Positions 8,669 to 14,633 are shown, numbered from the stretch's first letter. The stretch is DNA of 20,578 bases from Alphaproteobacteria bacterium UBA1254 (GCA_002308495.1 DBVW01000018.1:35923-56500); one strand, 5' to 3'. Numbers and translations: made by a program. Notes: a model not told the origin generated them from the sequence alone.

Positions 8669-8701
8669 ATTTTTTACCTTTCCTAATATCTTTAAACCTC
8701 A

Positions 8702-8718
8702 CCTGGCCCCATGCCAGG
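8702..8718 (-). promoter_or_regulatory. Hairpin in the pnp leader
   Basis: CCTGGC (8702-8707) and GCCAGG (8713-8718) form a 6-bp stem with a five-base loop, 33 bases upstream of the pnp start codon. It has no T-run after it, so it is more likely an RNA control or processing element than a terminator. Confidence 0.55.
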
Positions 8719-8726
8719 ATTTTCAT

Positions 8727-8756
8727 AAAACTGCGGAGAACGTTCTCCGCAGTTTT
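8727..8756 (-). promoter_or_regulatory. 30-bp perfect palindrome between rpsO and pnp
   Basis: Bases 8727-8756 are exactly self-complementary: AAAA, then a GC-rich CTGCGGAGAAC arm and its mirror, ending TTTT. The RNA would form a long hairpin 18 bases after the rpsO stop. With only four T before ATGAAA on the minus strand it would be a weak terminator, so it may act as a partial attenuator, a 3'-end stabiliser for rpsO mRNA or an RNase III target in the pnp leader. Confidence 0.8.
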
Positions 8757-8773
8757 GATCTTTTTATGAAGAA

Positions 8774-9043
8774 TTACTTACGTAAATCTAACTTTTGAAT
8801 GATGGCTTGATAGCGATCAACACTCTTAGACTTTAAGTGATCAAGTAAGTGACGACGACGGCTGACCATCTTCATCAAACCCAAGCGAGAGTGTAAGTCT
8901 TTCTTGTGAACATTGAAGTGTTCAATCAAAGCGTTGATACGGTATGTCCAAATCGCAATTTGAACTTCGGGAGAACCTGTGTCTCCGGGGTTTAAGCCAT
9001 ATTTTGCAACAATTTCTTGTTTTTGTTCATTTGTTATCGACAT
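8774..9043 (-). CDS. rpsO: 30S ribosomal protein S15
   Basis: Primary 16S rRNA-binding protein of the small subunit platform. At 89 residues it is standard length, with the conserved NPGDTGSPEVQIA (18-30), HKKDLHSRLGLMKMVSRRR (46-64) and LLDHLK segments. AGGA lies 10 bases before the ATG. truB ends only 19 bases upstream, so any S15 autoregulatory RNA fold would have to use the end of truB or the start of rpsO itself; I see no obvious one. Confidence 0.98.
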   Translation of the reverse strand: MSITNEQKQEIVAKYGLNPGDTGSPEVQIAIWTYRINALIEHFNVHKKDLHSRLGLMKMVSRRRHLLDHLKSKSVDRYQAIIQKLDLRK

Positions 9044-9062
9044 CTTTTAATTTTCCTTTTTG

Positions 9063-9971
9063 TTATAAGTTAAAAACACGAATCGGTGAGATTTTTTTCT
9101 CATCGACTCTGACAAGTGCCGTTAAACAAGCTTTATTAAAGGCAGCCATCGTCTGACCGATGTATTTTGAAACATCATAATCTTTCAAAGACAAACCTTG
9201 TCCGAGACTTAGTTTAACCGCGTCTTCTGCCGTAACGGCCAACGCCGCGATGTCGCGCAGCGGGGTCTCAATCGGCAAAAGAGAATCTTGCTGACGACTC
9301 TCATACACCATATTTTTTAGATTTTCCAGTAAAATCGTATCTTCAATTAAAAAAAATCCGCATTTTGTGCGTCTGAGAGCTGTTAAATGCCCGAAAGTAT
9401 TGAGTTTTAAGGCAATATCTCGTCCGAGAGAACGGATGTATGTTCCTTTGGAGCATCTGACTCTGAATTGAAACGAATCGGCAGATATTTGGTTCAACAA
9501 TTCAATTGATTCGATTTGAACTTTTCTCGGGGTTATTTCGACTTTTTGACCGGCACGGGCCAGTTTATAGGCGCGCTCTCCGTTGATTTTGACGGCAGAA
9601 TAGGCCGGGGGTGTCTGTTCTATCTGTCCGGTAAAGCTCGGGAGAATATCTAAAATCTGCTTTTCTGATGGGATGACGCCGCCTTCTTCGGTAACGGTGC
9701 CTTCAATATCGTCCGTGTTTGTGGAAGAGCCGAATTTTAATGTAAATTCATAGACTTTTGCCCCGTCCATCACATAAGGGATAAGCTTGGTTGCTTCGCC
9801 GAACGCAATCGGTAAGACACCTGTCGCAAAAGGGTCAAGCGTGCCTGTATGTCCGTTTTTATTGGCGTCAAACAGGCGGCGTGTTTGATTAACAACATCT
9901 GTTGACGTTAAACCTTGCGGTTTATCGATAATAAGCCAGCCGTTTATGTTTTGGTGTTTTGTTCGTTTCAT
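9063..9971 (-). CDS. truB: tRNA pseudouridine(55) synthase
   Basis: Makes pseudouridine 55 in the T-loop of tRNAs. From ATG 9971 the product is 302 residues, beginning MKRTKHQNINGWLIIDKPQG. The catalytic motif GHTGTLDPFATGVLP places the nucleophile at Asp46; KINGERAYKLAR and RCSKGTYIRSLGRD are further TruB signatures. The frame stays open to a TTG at 10007, but that start would add a Phe-rich 12-residue stretch not expected in the family, so ATG is chosen, although neither start has a clear ribosome-binding site. truB-rpsO-pnp is a common proteobacterial order; the usual upstream infB-rbfA is missing and the unit instead follows the rplA terminator after 270 AT-rich bases. Confidence 0.95.
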   Translation of the reverse strand: MKRTKHQNINGWLIIDKPQGLTSTDVVNQTRRLFDANKNGHTGTLDPFATGVLPIAFGEATKLIPYVMDGAKVYEFTLKFGSSTNTDDIEGTVTEEGGVIPSEKQILDILPSFTGQIEQTPPAYSAVKINGERAYKLARAGQKVEITPRKVQIESIELLNQISADSFQFRVRCSKGTYIRSLGRDIALKLNTFGHLTALRRTKCGFFLIEDTILLENLKNMVYESRQQDSLLPIETPLRDIAALAVTAEDAVKLSLGQGLSLKDYDVSKYIGQTMAAFNKACLTALVRVDEKKISPIRVFNL

Positions 9972-10244
9972 ATTTGTTGATTTAGCAAAAAAAGCCTGAA
10001 AAAGCAAGGAAAATTTTGAAATGTCAATAAAAGGTAGTGCGTTGTGATGAAATTTTGTGCGGAATTGGGCAATAAAAAAGGATAACAGAAAGCAAATGTT
10101 TCAAATTATTGTTTAAAAAAATGATGTTTTTCAATAAGATAGGATTCGAAGTTTATAAAATGATTCAAGCAAAAACAGGATTATTTTAAAAAATTTAAAG
10201 CATAAACAGCAGGATATATTGTTTAAATGATGTTTTTGTTTAAG

Positions 10245-10275
10245 AAAAACCCCTCCGTTAAGGAGGGGCTTTTTT
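10245..10275 (-). terminator. Intrinsic terminator of rplK-rplA
   Basis: CCCCTCC (10250-10256) pairs with GGAGGGG (10262-10268) around a five-base loop. Five T follow on the minus strand (A-run at 10245-10249), with a run of T on the plus side as well, so it may work both ways. It lies 15 bases beyond the rplA stop and separates rplA from truB. The rest of 10008-10244 is AT-rich with no ORF; the truB promoter must be there, but I cannot choose one with confidence. Confidence 0.93.
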
Positions 10276-10290
10276 AGGCTAAACGCCAAA

Positions 10291-10974
10291 TTATAAAGCT
10301 GTTAAATCAACTTTAACACCGACACCCATTGTTGAGCTGATTGAAATTTTCTTCAAGTATGTGCCCTTCAATGATTGCGGTTTGGCTTTGATAATGGTAT
10401 CGATGAACATCTTAGCATTATCATAGATTTTATCTTCGCTGAAAGAAACTTTAGCAACACCGGCATGAACAATACCGTTCTTTTCGACACGGAATTGAAC
10501 TTCACCGGCCTTGGCTTTGGCAACGGCGGCTGCAACGTCTGTTGTAACGGTGCCGAGTTTCGGGTTCGGCATTAAGCCTTTCGGACCCAAAACGCGCGCA
10601 ACTTTACCGGCCATACCCATCATATCAGGTGTGGCAATGCAGCGGTCGAAATCAATCTTGCCGGCTAAAATCGAATCGATAAGGTTTTCGGCGCCGACAA
10701 TATCTGCACCGGCAGCTTTGGCTTCATCAGCCTTTTCGCCTTGAGCAAATACGGCAACGCGAACTGTTTTTCCGTTTCCGTGAGGAAGCGGGCAAACACC
10801 TCTGATCATTTGATCGGCATATTTCGGGTCAACACCCAAATTGATTGCCAAATCAACTGTTTCATCAAATTTAGCGGTTGCGTTTTCTTTAACGATTTTA
10901 ATCGCGTCTTTCAATGCATAAGCTTTGTTTTTTTCAACATTTTTATACGCGTTTACAATTCTTTTTCCTGCCAT
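10291..10974 (-). CDS. rplA: 50S ribosomal protein L1
   Basis: Protein of the L1 stalk, which controls release of deacylated tRNA from the E site; in many bacteria it also represses its own operon. At 227 residues it is standard length, with MAGKRIVNAYKNVEKNKAY at the start and the signature region VLGPKGLMPNPKLGTVTTDV at about 127-146. GGAG overlaps the rplK stop, seven bases before the ATG, and the gap between the genes is four bases, so translation is likely coupled. A strong terminator follows at once. The usual rplJ, rplL, rpoB and rpoC do not follow. Confidence 0.98.
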   Translation of the reverse strand: MAGKRIVNAYKNVEKNKAYALKDAIKIVKENATAKFDETVDLAINLGVDPKYADQMIRGVCPLPHGNGKTVRVAVFAQGEKADEAKAAGADIVGAENLIDSILAGKIDFDRCIATPDMMGMAGKVARVLGPKGLMPNPKLGTVTTDVAAAVAKAKAGEVQFRVEKNGIVHAGVAKVSFSEDKIYDNAKMFIDTIIKAKPQSLKGTYLKKISISSTMGVGVKVDLTAL

Positions 10975-10978
10975 GATA

Positions 10979-11416
10979 CTACTCCACTACCTTAATGCCC
11001 ATTGAAACGGCTTGACCTTTAACCATGTTCATGGCTGATTCAACTGTTGAGCAGTTGAGGTCAGGCATTTTCTTTTCGGCAATTTCTTTAACTTGAGCGA
11101 GCGTAATTTGGCCGGCAAAGGATTTTCCAGGTTCTTTTGAAGCGGATTTAACGTTTGCAGCCTTTTTAATGTAATAAGCAACCGGCGGTAATTTTGTGAT
11201 AAAAGTAAAGCTCTTATCTTCATACGCCGTAATGATAACCGGAACAGGAATTCCCGGTTCTAAGCTTTGTGTCGCAGCGTTAAATGCTTTGCAAAATTCC
11301 ATAATATTCAAGCCCTTTTGGCCCAAAGCAGGACCGACCGGAGGAGAAGGCGTTGCCTTACCTGCGGCAATTTGAAGCTTGATTAAACCTAAGATTTTCT
11401 TTTTAGATTTAGCCAT
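10979..11416 (-). CDS. rplK: 50S ribosomal protein L11
   Basis: Binds the GTPase-associated centre of 23S rRNA. The start is set at ATG 11416 (MAKSKKKILGLIKLQI), giving 145 residues; AGAGG lies six bases upstream. The frame is open to 11455, but the extra 13 codons would cover the leader hairpin and have no family support. Diagnostic stretches are TPSPPVGPALGQKGLNIMEF and the C-terminal AMNMVKGQAVSMGIKVVE. In most bacteria secE-nusG lies upstream; here the next gene is an unrelated GNAT-like protein 143 bases away, so rplK-rplA forms a two-gene operon. Confidence 0.97.
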   Translation of the reverse strand: MAKSKKKILGLIKLQIAAGKATPSPPVGPALGQKGLNIMEFCKAFNAATQSLEPGIPVPVIITAYEDKSFTFITKLPPVAYYIKKAANVKSASKEPGKSFAGQITLAQVKEIAEKKMPDLNCSTVESAMNMVKGQAVSMGIKVVE

Positions 11417-11440
11417 TTTATACCTCTTATTGTCTGAGTT

Positions 11441-11470
11441 CGTGGTTTTGAACATGGCTGTTCTCCCACG
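11441..11470 (-). promoter_or_regulatory. Candidate L1-binding (autoregulatory) hairpin in the rplK leader
   Basis: The minus-strand RNA folds as CGTGG, GA, GAACA, loop GCCA, TGTTC, AAAA, CCACG: two 5-bp helices split by an asymmetric internal loop (2 bases against 4), ending 24 bases before the rplK ATG. Known L1 targets on 23S rRNA and on L11-L1 mRNAs are two short helices flanking an asymmetric loop, so the shape and place fit. That L1 binds here is inference. Confidence 0.55.
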
Positions 11471-11485
11471 AAAAATTAATCCAAA

Positions 11486-11508
11486 ACCTGTTCAAATTTA
11501 TAACAGGT
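11486..11508 (-). promoter_or_regulatory. First hairpin of the rplK leader
   Basis: ACCTGTT and AACAGGT form a perfect 7-bp stem with a nine-base AT loop, close to the predicted 5' end of the rplK transcript. There is no T-run, so it is not a terminator; a stabilising or control element is likely. Confidence 0.5.
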
Positions 11509-11514
11509 GGATTA

Positions 11515-11542
11515 TCAATAGCATATTTTTTTTTAAATGCAA
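11515..11542 (-). promoter_or_regulatory. Possible promoter of rplK-rplA
   Basis: On the minus strand TTGCAT (11542-11537), 16 bases, then TATTGA (11520-11515) preceded by TGC, an extended -10 form. A nine-base A-run lies in the spacer. The transcript would start near 11508 with a leader of about 90 bases holding both hairpins. Confidence 0.4.
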
Positions 11543-11559
11543 GAGTTTTTTAAAGGCTT

Positions 11560-12243
11560 TCAGCGCTCGTTTGTAAAATCGATTTCTAAAATATCGCACT
11601 TTGGTGTTGTATAAGTTTTACGCGGGCCGTCTGATTGTTTCTTGATATTTTTGACTTTGTCTTTCATGTCTTTTATGTGATTTAAGCGATCTTTTGTCGT
11701 CAATTCGTGTGTGTTTTCCACCGGATTATCTTCAAACCACTGGCCTTCTTTTTTGCTTAAAATATCAAGGGGTGTTCGGAGGTTAATACAATTTTTGGTT
11801 TGAGGAATTTTTTGCTCAATTGCGACCAGTGTCATGCCGTTTTGAACAACAAGGGCGGCATCTTTAATGGGGACCGCGCCGTCTTTTGCCCAGCGGGGCA
11901 AGAGTTCTTGCTTGCATGCACAGTGTATGGTGCGATAGCCCTTTTGAGCGCAGAGATTTGAGGCTGTCTGCACGAGTAAATTTGAAATGTTTGATTTTCG
12001 AAATTCGGGCAAGACGCTCATGCGTTCAAATTTAACAAAATCGCTAAAATAGCGTATGCGGACCGTTCCGACAGGCTTTTTATCAAGATAGGCCACAAGG
12101 TGTGTCGCAGTAAAATCATTGCCGTCAAATTCAAGAGACGGGTCAATCTTTTGTTCTTCAACAAACACTTTTTGACGGACACTGAAAGCATCATCAAGTT
12201 CTTGTTGAGACGATACGATTTTAATGTCTACAAATTCTGTCAT
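11560..12243 (-). CDS. GNAT-like acetyltransferase with a lysine-rich C-terminal extension
   Basis: A 227-residue protein whose first 145 residues follow the GNAT fold: RQKVFVEEQKIDPSLEFDG (23-41) resembles the start of ElaA/YjcF-type enzymes, HLVAYLDKKPVGTVRIR (48-64) covers strands 2-3, and FERMSVLPEFR (72-82) is strand 4. The acetyl-CoA loop, normally R/Q-x-x-G-x-G/A, reads RKSNIS here, so it is degenerate and activity is uncertain. The last 80 residues (about 148-227) form a polar, lysine-rich tail with KDMKDKVKNIKKQSDG that I cannot assign. No clear ribosome-binding site; TATAAT lies only eight bases before the ATG on the coding strand. Divergent from the short LysR-like gene. The substrate is unknown. 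Confidence 0.75.
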   Translation of the reverse strand: MTEFVDIKIVSSQQELDDAFSVRQKVFVEEQKIDPSLEFDGNDFTATHLVAYLDKKPVGTVRIRYFSDFVKFERMSVLPEFRKSNISNLLVQTASNLCAQKGYRTIHCACKQELLPRWAKDGAVPIKDAALVVQNGMTLVAIEQKIPQTKNCINLRTPLDILSKKEGQWFEDNPVENTHELTTKDRLNHIKDMKDKVKNIKKQSDGPRKTYTTPKCDILEIDFTNER

Positions 12244-12263
12244 ACTTTTATTATAGCTTGACT

Positions 12264-12293
12264 TTGACCTTTTTTATATATACTAAATATATA
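12264..12293 (+). promoter_or_regulatory. Likely promoter of the short LysR-like gene
   Basis: TTGACC (12264-12269), 18 bases, TATATA (12288-12293) gives a start near 12300. An alternative -10, TATAAT at 12302-12307, has no matching -35. The region is shared with the divergent GNAT gene and overlaps the TATATCTAA-type repeats. Confidence 0.4.
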
Positions 12294-12322
12294 TCTAACC
12301 ATATAATTTGAGGTATATCTAA
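12277..12322. repeat. Three TATAT(C)TAA-type repeats in a divergent promoter region
   Basis: TATATACTAA at 12277-12286, TATATCTAA at 12290-12298 and TATATCTAA at 12314-12322. The last copy lies between the GAGG ribosome-binding site (12310-12313) and the ATG at 12324. The exact copies are 24 bases apart. They could be operator sites for one of the neighbouring regulators, but AT-rich chance is a fair alternative. Confidence 0.4.
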
Positions 12323-12323
12323 A

Positions 12324-12866
12324 ATGTCAGTTAAATCTCATGCCGTTTTGTTTCGAAATCTGTTATATGTCAGGGAAGTTGTTAATGCGGGCTCTATACG
12401 TTTGGCGGCAGAACAGAACAATATTAAGGCTTCGAATCTAAGTAAAATCATTACAGATACGGAAGATTTATTACATCAGAAGTTGTTTTTCAGAACAGCT
12501 TATGGAATGGTTCCTTTGAAAAGTGCGGTTGAGCTTTCGGGGCAAACGGAAAAAATGGTTCAAAATTTGCTCAATTTGAAACAGAAATTTTTAGCAGATG
12601 AAAACGGAACGCATTTAAGGGTTTATGTTTCCAAAGGGCTTGAAATTGACAGCTTGTCTGATTTTTCGGGAAAGATAGAATATGTCGACGGGACAGAATA
12701 TGCTGACGTGATTGTGAGTGCCGAGAAGCCGAAAGAGGCTTCTAAAATGGTTTGTGTGGAGCACAAGATCGGGTCAGTCGTCAGGCAAAAAATATGGGTT
12801 TGTGCTCAAAACAATCAGCACGCGATGGATTTGGCAACCTTTATTCTTTCGCGATTTGTTGGTTGA
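12324..12866 (+). CDS. Short LysR-like DNA-binding protein with most of the effector domain missing
   Basis: A 180-residue protein. Residues 10-65 match a LysR-type winged helix-turn-helix: LLYVREVVNAGSIRLAAEQN, then NLSKIITDTEDLL and KLFFRTAYGMVPL. LysR regulators are normally about 300 residues with a two-lobed effector domain; here only about 85 residues follow the linker helix, roughly the size of one partial lobe. The frame is intact and has GAGG ten bases before the ATG, so it is not an obvious pseudogene. Its DNA-binding domain resembles that of the full-length LysR protein encoded next door on the other strand (shared GSI, AA-QN, NLS, KL-FR), and the two genes converge with a 26-base overlap. 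Binding DNA without sensing a ligand, or pairing with its neighbour, is inference. Confidence 0.75.
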   Translation: MSVKSHAVLFRNLLYVREVVNAGSIRLAAEQNNIKASNLSKIITDTEDLLHQKLFFRTAYGMVPLKSAVELSGQTEKMVQNLLNLKQKFLADENGTHLRVYVSKGLEIDSLSDFSGKIEYVDGTEYADVIVSAEKPKEASKMVCVEHKIGSVVRQKIWVCAQNNQHAMDLATFILSRFVG

Positions 12867-13725
12867 TAATGTTCGTTAAGGCTTTTATTTTCGGGTTTTG
12901 AAGACCTTCTTGTTTGACAACCAAATAAAATTTTTTTTCTAATTTTGGAGCAATATTTTCGATTTCAACCAATTCGTGTTCGATATTTTTAACTTCTGTC
13001 GGTAAAAGACCGATCCCGATACCCGCTTTTATCAAATTAAGCAGCATGCTTGATGAATTTGTGATGGTTGTTACGTGCTGAGCTTTTTTTGTGATGGTTT
13101 TCCAATCTTTCCAACCGGCGATATAGGTCGCATTGCTGCAAATTTTGTGATTTGTGCGCAAATCGGTCACATTTTGAGGTAAACCGTATTGTTTTATATA
13201 TTCTTTTGAAGCACAAAGTGCAAAATTTAAAGAGCGCTCAGCCACAACAGACAGTGATTTAACGCTCGGTTTTTGAAAAATCAGAGCCATGTCGAATTCC
13301 TGAAGTTTCGGCATTTCGAGAGAACAGCTGATTTCTAAGTTAATTTTCGGGTATTTTTCGTAGAATTGTCTGAAGCAGTCCGCTAAATATATTGAAGCAA
13401 GACCGTCGCTTGTCCAAAGCTTGATTGTGCCAAACATTCGATTGCTTTCAAGCGAGATGTTTTCGGTGTTTGAAATAAGATTTTTAATTTCACACGCCGT
13501 TGAGTAGTATTCATATCCGCTATCGGTCAGGCTGACGCCCTTCGGATGTCTGAAAATGAGTTTACGTTGGGTTGTTTTTTCTAAGGCTTTAATTTGGGCA
13601 GACAGATTTGGCTGTTTCATGCCGTTTTGTGCGGCAGCCTCTGAAATTGAACCATAGCGAACGGCTTCTTCAAGGCAGAGAAGCTGTTTTACGCGAGAAA
13701 TATAACTGCTGATTGTGTGAGCCAT
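12841..13725 (-). CDS. LysR-family transcriptional regulator
   Basis: A 294-residue regulator from ATG 13725. N-terminal winged helix-turn-helix at about 12-70 (LEEAVRYGSISEAAAQNGMK, then NLSAQIKALEK and LIFRHPKGVSLTDSG), linker helix to about 93, and a type 2 periplasmic-binding-like effector domain at about 96-285 with GTIKLWTSDGLASIYL, MALIFQKP and AGIGIGLLPTEV. The frame is open to 13932, but those 69 extra codons would encode a hydrophobic stretch overlapping the promoter region and the divergent small gene, so they are left out. No clear ribosome-binding site; TATAAT lies about ten bases before the ATG, so the leader would be very short. It converges on the short LysR-like gene and is divergent from the 55-codon ORF. 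The target genes are not apparent. Confidence 0.9.
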   Translation of the reverse strand: MAHTISSYISRVKQLLCLEEAVRYGSISEAAAQNGMKQPNLSAQIKALEKTTQRKLIFRHPKGVSLTDSGYEYYSTACEIKNLISNTENISLESNRMFGTIKLWTSDGLASIYLADCFRQFYEKYPKINLEISCSLEMPKLQEFDMALIFQKPSVKSLSVVAERSLNFALCASKEYIKQYGLPQNVTDLRTNHKICSNATYIAGWKDWKTITKKAQHVTTITNSSSMLLNLIKAGIGIGLLPTEVKNIEHELVEIENIAPKLEKKFYLVVKQEGLQNPKIKALTNIINQQIAKE

Positions 13726-13772
13726 TTTTATATACGCATTATATGAAATTAGATTCTTCTTTTTATATAAAT

Positions 13773-13789
13773 TAACATATAGAATGTTA
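13773..13789. promoter_or_regulatory. Inverted repeat TAACAT-N5-ATGTTA, candidate operator
   Basis: Perfect 6-bp arms (13773-13778 and 13784-13789) in the divergent region between the LysR gene and the 55-codon ORF. The same half-site appears in an inverted repeat upstream of the XRE gene (14392-14405). One regulator may bind both; in AT-rich DNA this needs testing against chance. Confidence 0.4.
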
Positions 13790-13820
13790 TTTGCAAGGAA
13801 AAAAAAGGACAAGGCTAAAA

Positions 13821-13988
13821 ATGAAAGAAAAAAATAAAGAATTACAGAAAATAAGCGAGCTGTTTTATGATTTGGTTGTCGCCTTAAGGGCTCAGCAGTT
13901 TGATTTTTGTGCATACGTTGTTGAAGATGCATATCAATTTTATATGATTGAGCTTGAAAAGAGATTTAAGGCGAAAAATATTAATTAA
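13821..13988 (+). CDS. Small protein of unknown function, 55 residues
   Basis: Begins MKEKNKELQKISELFYDLVV and ends EKRFKAKNIN; probably two amphipathic helices around a central aromatic stretch (FDFCAYVVEDAYQFYMIELE). AAGG lies six bases before the ATG at 13821; the frame is open ten codons further up to a TTG at 13791 with less support. It sits between two regulators and its end overlaps the XRE gene on the other strand by eight bases. I do not recognise it. The amino-acid pattern looks more coding than random, and the intergenic inverted repeat lies upstream of it. Confidence 0.5.
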   Translation: MKEKNKELQKISELFYDLVVALRAQQFDFCAYVVEDAYQFYMIELEKRFKAKNIN

Positions 13989-14325
13989 AATGTTTAAAAA
14001 TAAGAATCAATTCATCAAGCAAAAAATCAAGCGATTTTTCATTTAAGGTTTTGATTTTTTCAATCAGAAATTGTTCGCGTTCTAAACGTGATTTGCTTTT
14101 TGAAGAATCAAGCTTTAGGCCGAGCAGATCATCTATTTTGGTGTTAAAAATTTGAGATATTTGAATAATCATCAATAAATCGGGCACAACAAGACCGCGC
14201 TCAAGGTTCGAAATTGTGCGCCAGCTGACGTTGCATTTTGCCGCCAAGTCTTCCTGAGTTAAGTTTGCACTTTCACGCAGAGCTTTAACTTTGAGAGCAA
14301 GAGATTTTTTGATATATTCTTTCAT
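13981..14325 (-). CDS. XRE-family helix-turn-helix regulator
   Basis: From ATG 14325 the product is 114 residues: a Cro/CI-type helix-turn-helix at about 11-66 (VKALRESANLTQEDLAAKCN, then VSWRTISNLERGLVVPDL and IFNTKIDDLLGL), then a charged linker and a C-terminal helix pair (about 80-112) that may dimerise. The frame extends to ATG 14376, adding 17 residues (MKSVYWINIFFQHKVSD) with no family support; neither start has a convincing ribosome-binding site, so the start is uncertain. It converges on the 55-codon ORF. An inverted repeat upstream (14392-14405) could be its own operator. Confidence 0.85.
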   Translation of the reverse strand: MKEYIKKSLALKVKALRESANLTQEDLAAKCNVSWRTISNLERGLVVPDLLMIIQISQIFNTKIDDLLGLKLDSSKSKSRLEREQFLIEKIKTLNEKSLDFLLDELILIFKHFN

Positions 14326-14391
14326 GTCTGATACTTTATGCTGAAAAAAGATGTTAATCCAGTAAACAGATTTCATAAAAAATATATCAGT

Positions 14392-14405
14392 AACATTTTA
14401 ATGTT
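14392..14405. promoter_or_regulatory. Inverted repeat AACATT-TT-AATGTT upstream of the XRE gene
   Basis: Six-base arms with a two-base centre, 66 bases before the preferred XRE start. The half-site TAACAT recurs at 13773. XRE repressors commonly bind inverted repeats at their own promoters, so autoregulation is plausible but inferred. Confidence 0.4.
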
Positions 14406-14513
14406 TTAATAGAACGAAAGGTCAGATGGTGTGATTTTTTGATTTGGGATGCACAAGTAAAAGAAAAAGCTCGTCGGACGGTCTCGGCTACAAATCCGGG
14501 GGATAAGGCGTCT

Positions 14514-14534
14514 ATCTCCGAAACTTCGGAAGAT
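14514..14534. repeat. Hairpin in the gene-poor stretch between the XRE and aas-like genes
   Basis: ATCT-CCGA and TCGG-AGAT pair around a small loop with one bulged base. It lies in 14406-14600, which has no supported gene. An open frame on the plus strand (about 14403-14552, ending KYNTF) has a coding-like look but no good start codon or ribosome-binding site, so it is not annotated. Confidence 0.4.
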
Positions 14535-14600
14535 ACTCTTAAATATAACACTTTCTGAAGCAAATGTTAAGAAAAGGAGAAAACAGGTTTTTCAGAGATA

Positions 14601-14633
14601 AAAAAAAGGCGGTTCGAAAACCGCCTTTTTTTT
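14601..14633 (-). terminator. Bidirectional intrinsic terminator after the aas-like gene
   Basis: GGCGGTT (14608-14614), loop CGAA, AACCGCC (14619-14625), flanked by seven A and eight T, so the RNA stem can extend to 14 bp on either strand. The TAA stop of the minus-strand gene overlaps the T-run, so termination follows the stop codon directly. Confidence 0.93.

Noticed and set aside
9972..10007. TTG start for truB 12 codons upstream
   Set aside because: No ribosome-binding site, and the added residues (LFQAFFAKSTN) are not expected in TruB; ATG 9971 gives the normal N-terminus.
11417..11455. N-terminal extension of L11 by 13 codons
   Set aside because: The extra codons lie in the leader hairpin; AGAGG sits just before ATG 11416, where family members begin.
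13726..13932. N-terminal extension of the LysR regulator by 69 codons, with a membrane helix
   Set aside because: It would cover the promoter region and the divergent 55-codon ORF, and LysR proteins start close to the helix-turn-helix.
11560..14376. Mobile element or defence island in the regulator patch
   Set aside because: No transposase, integrase, terminal repeats, attachment duplication or nuclease is visible; the patch holds only regulators and small proteins.
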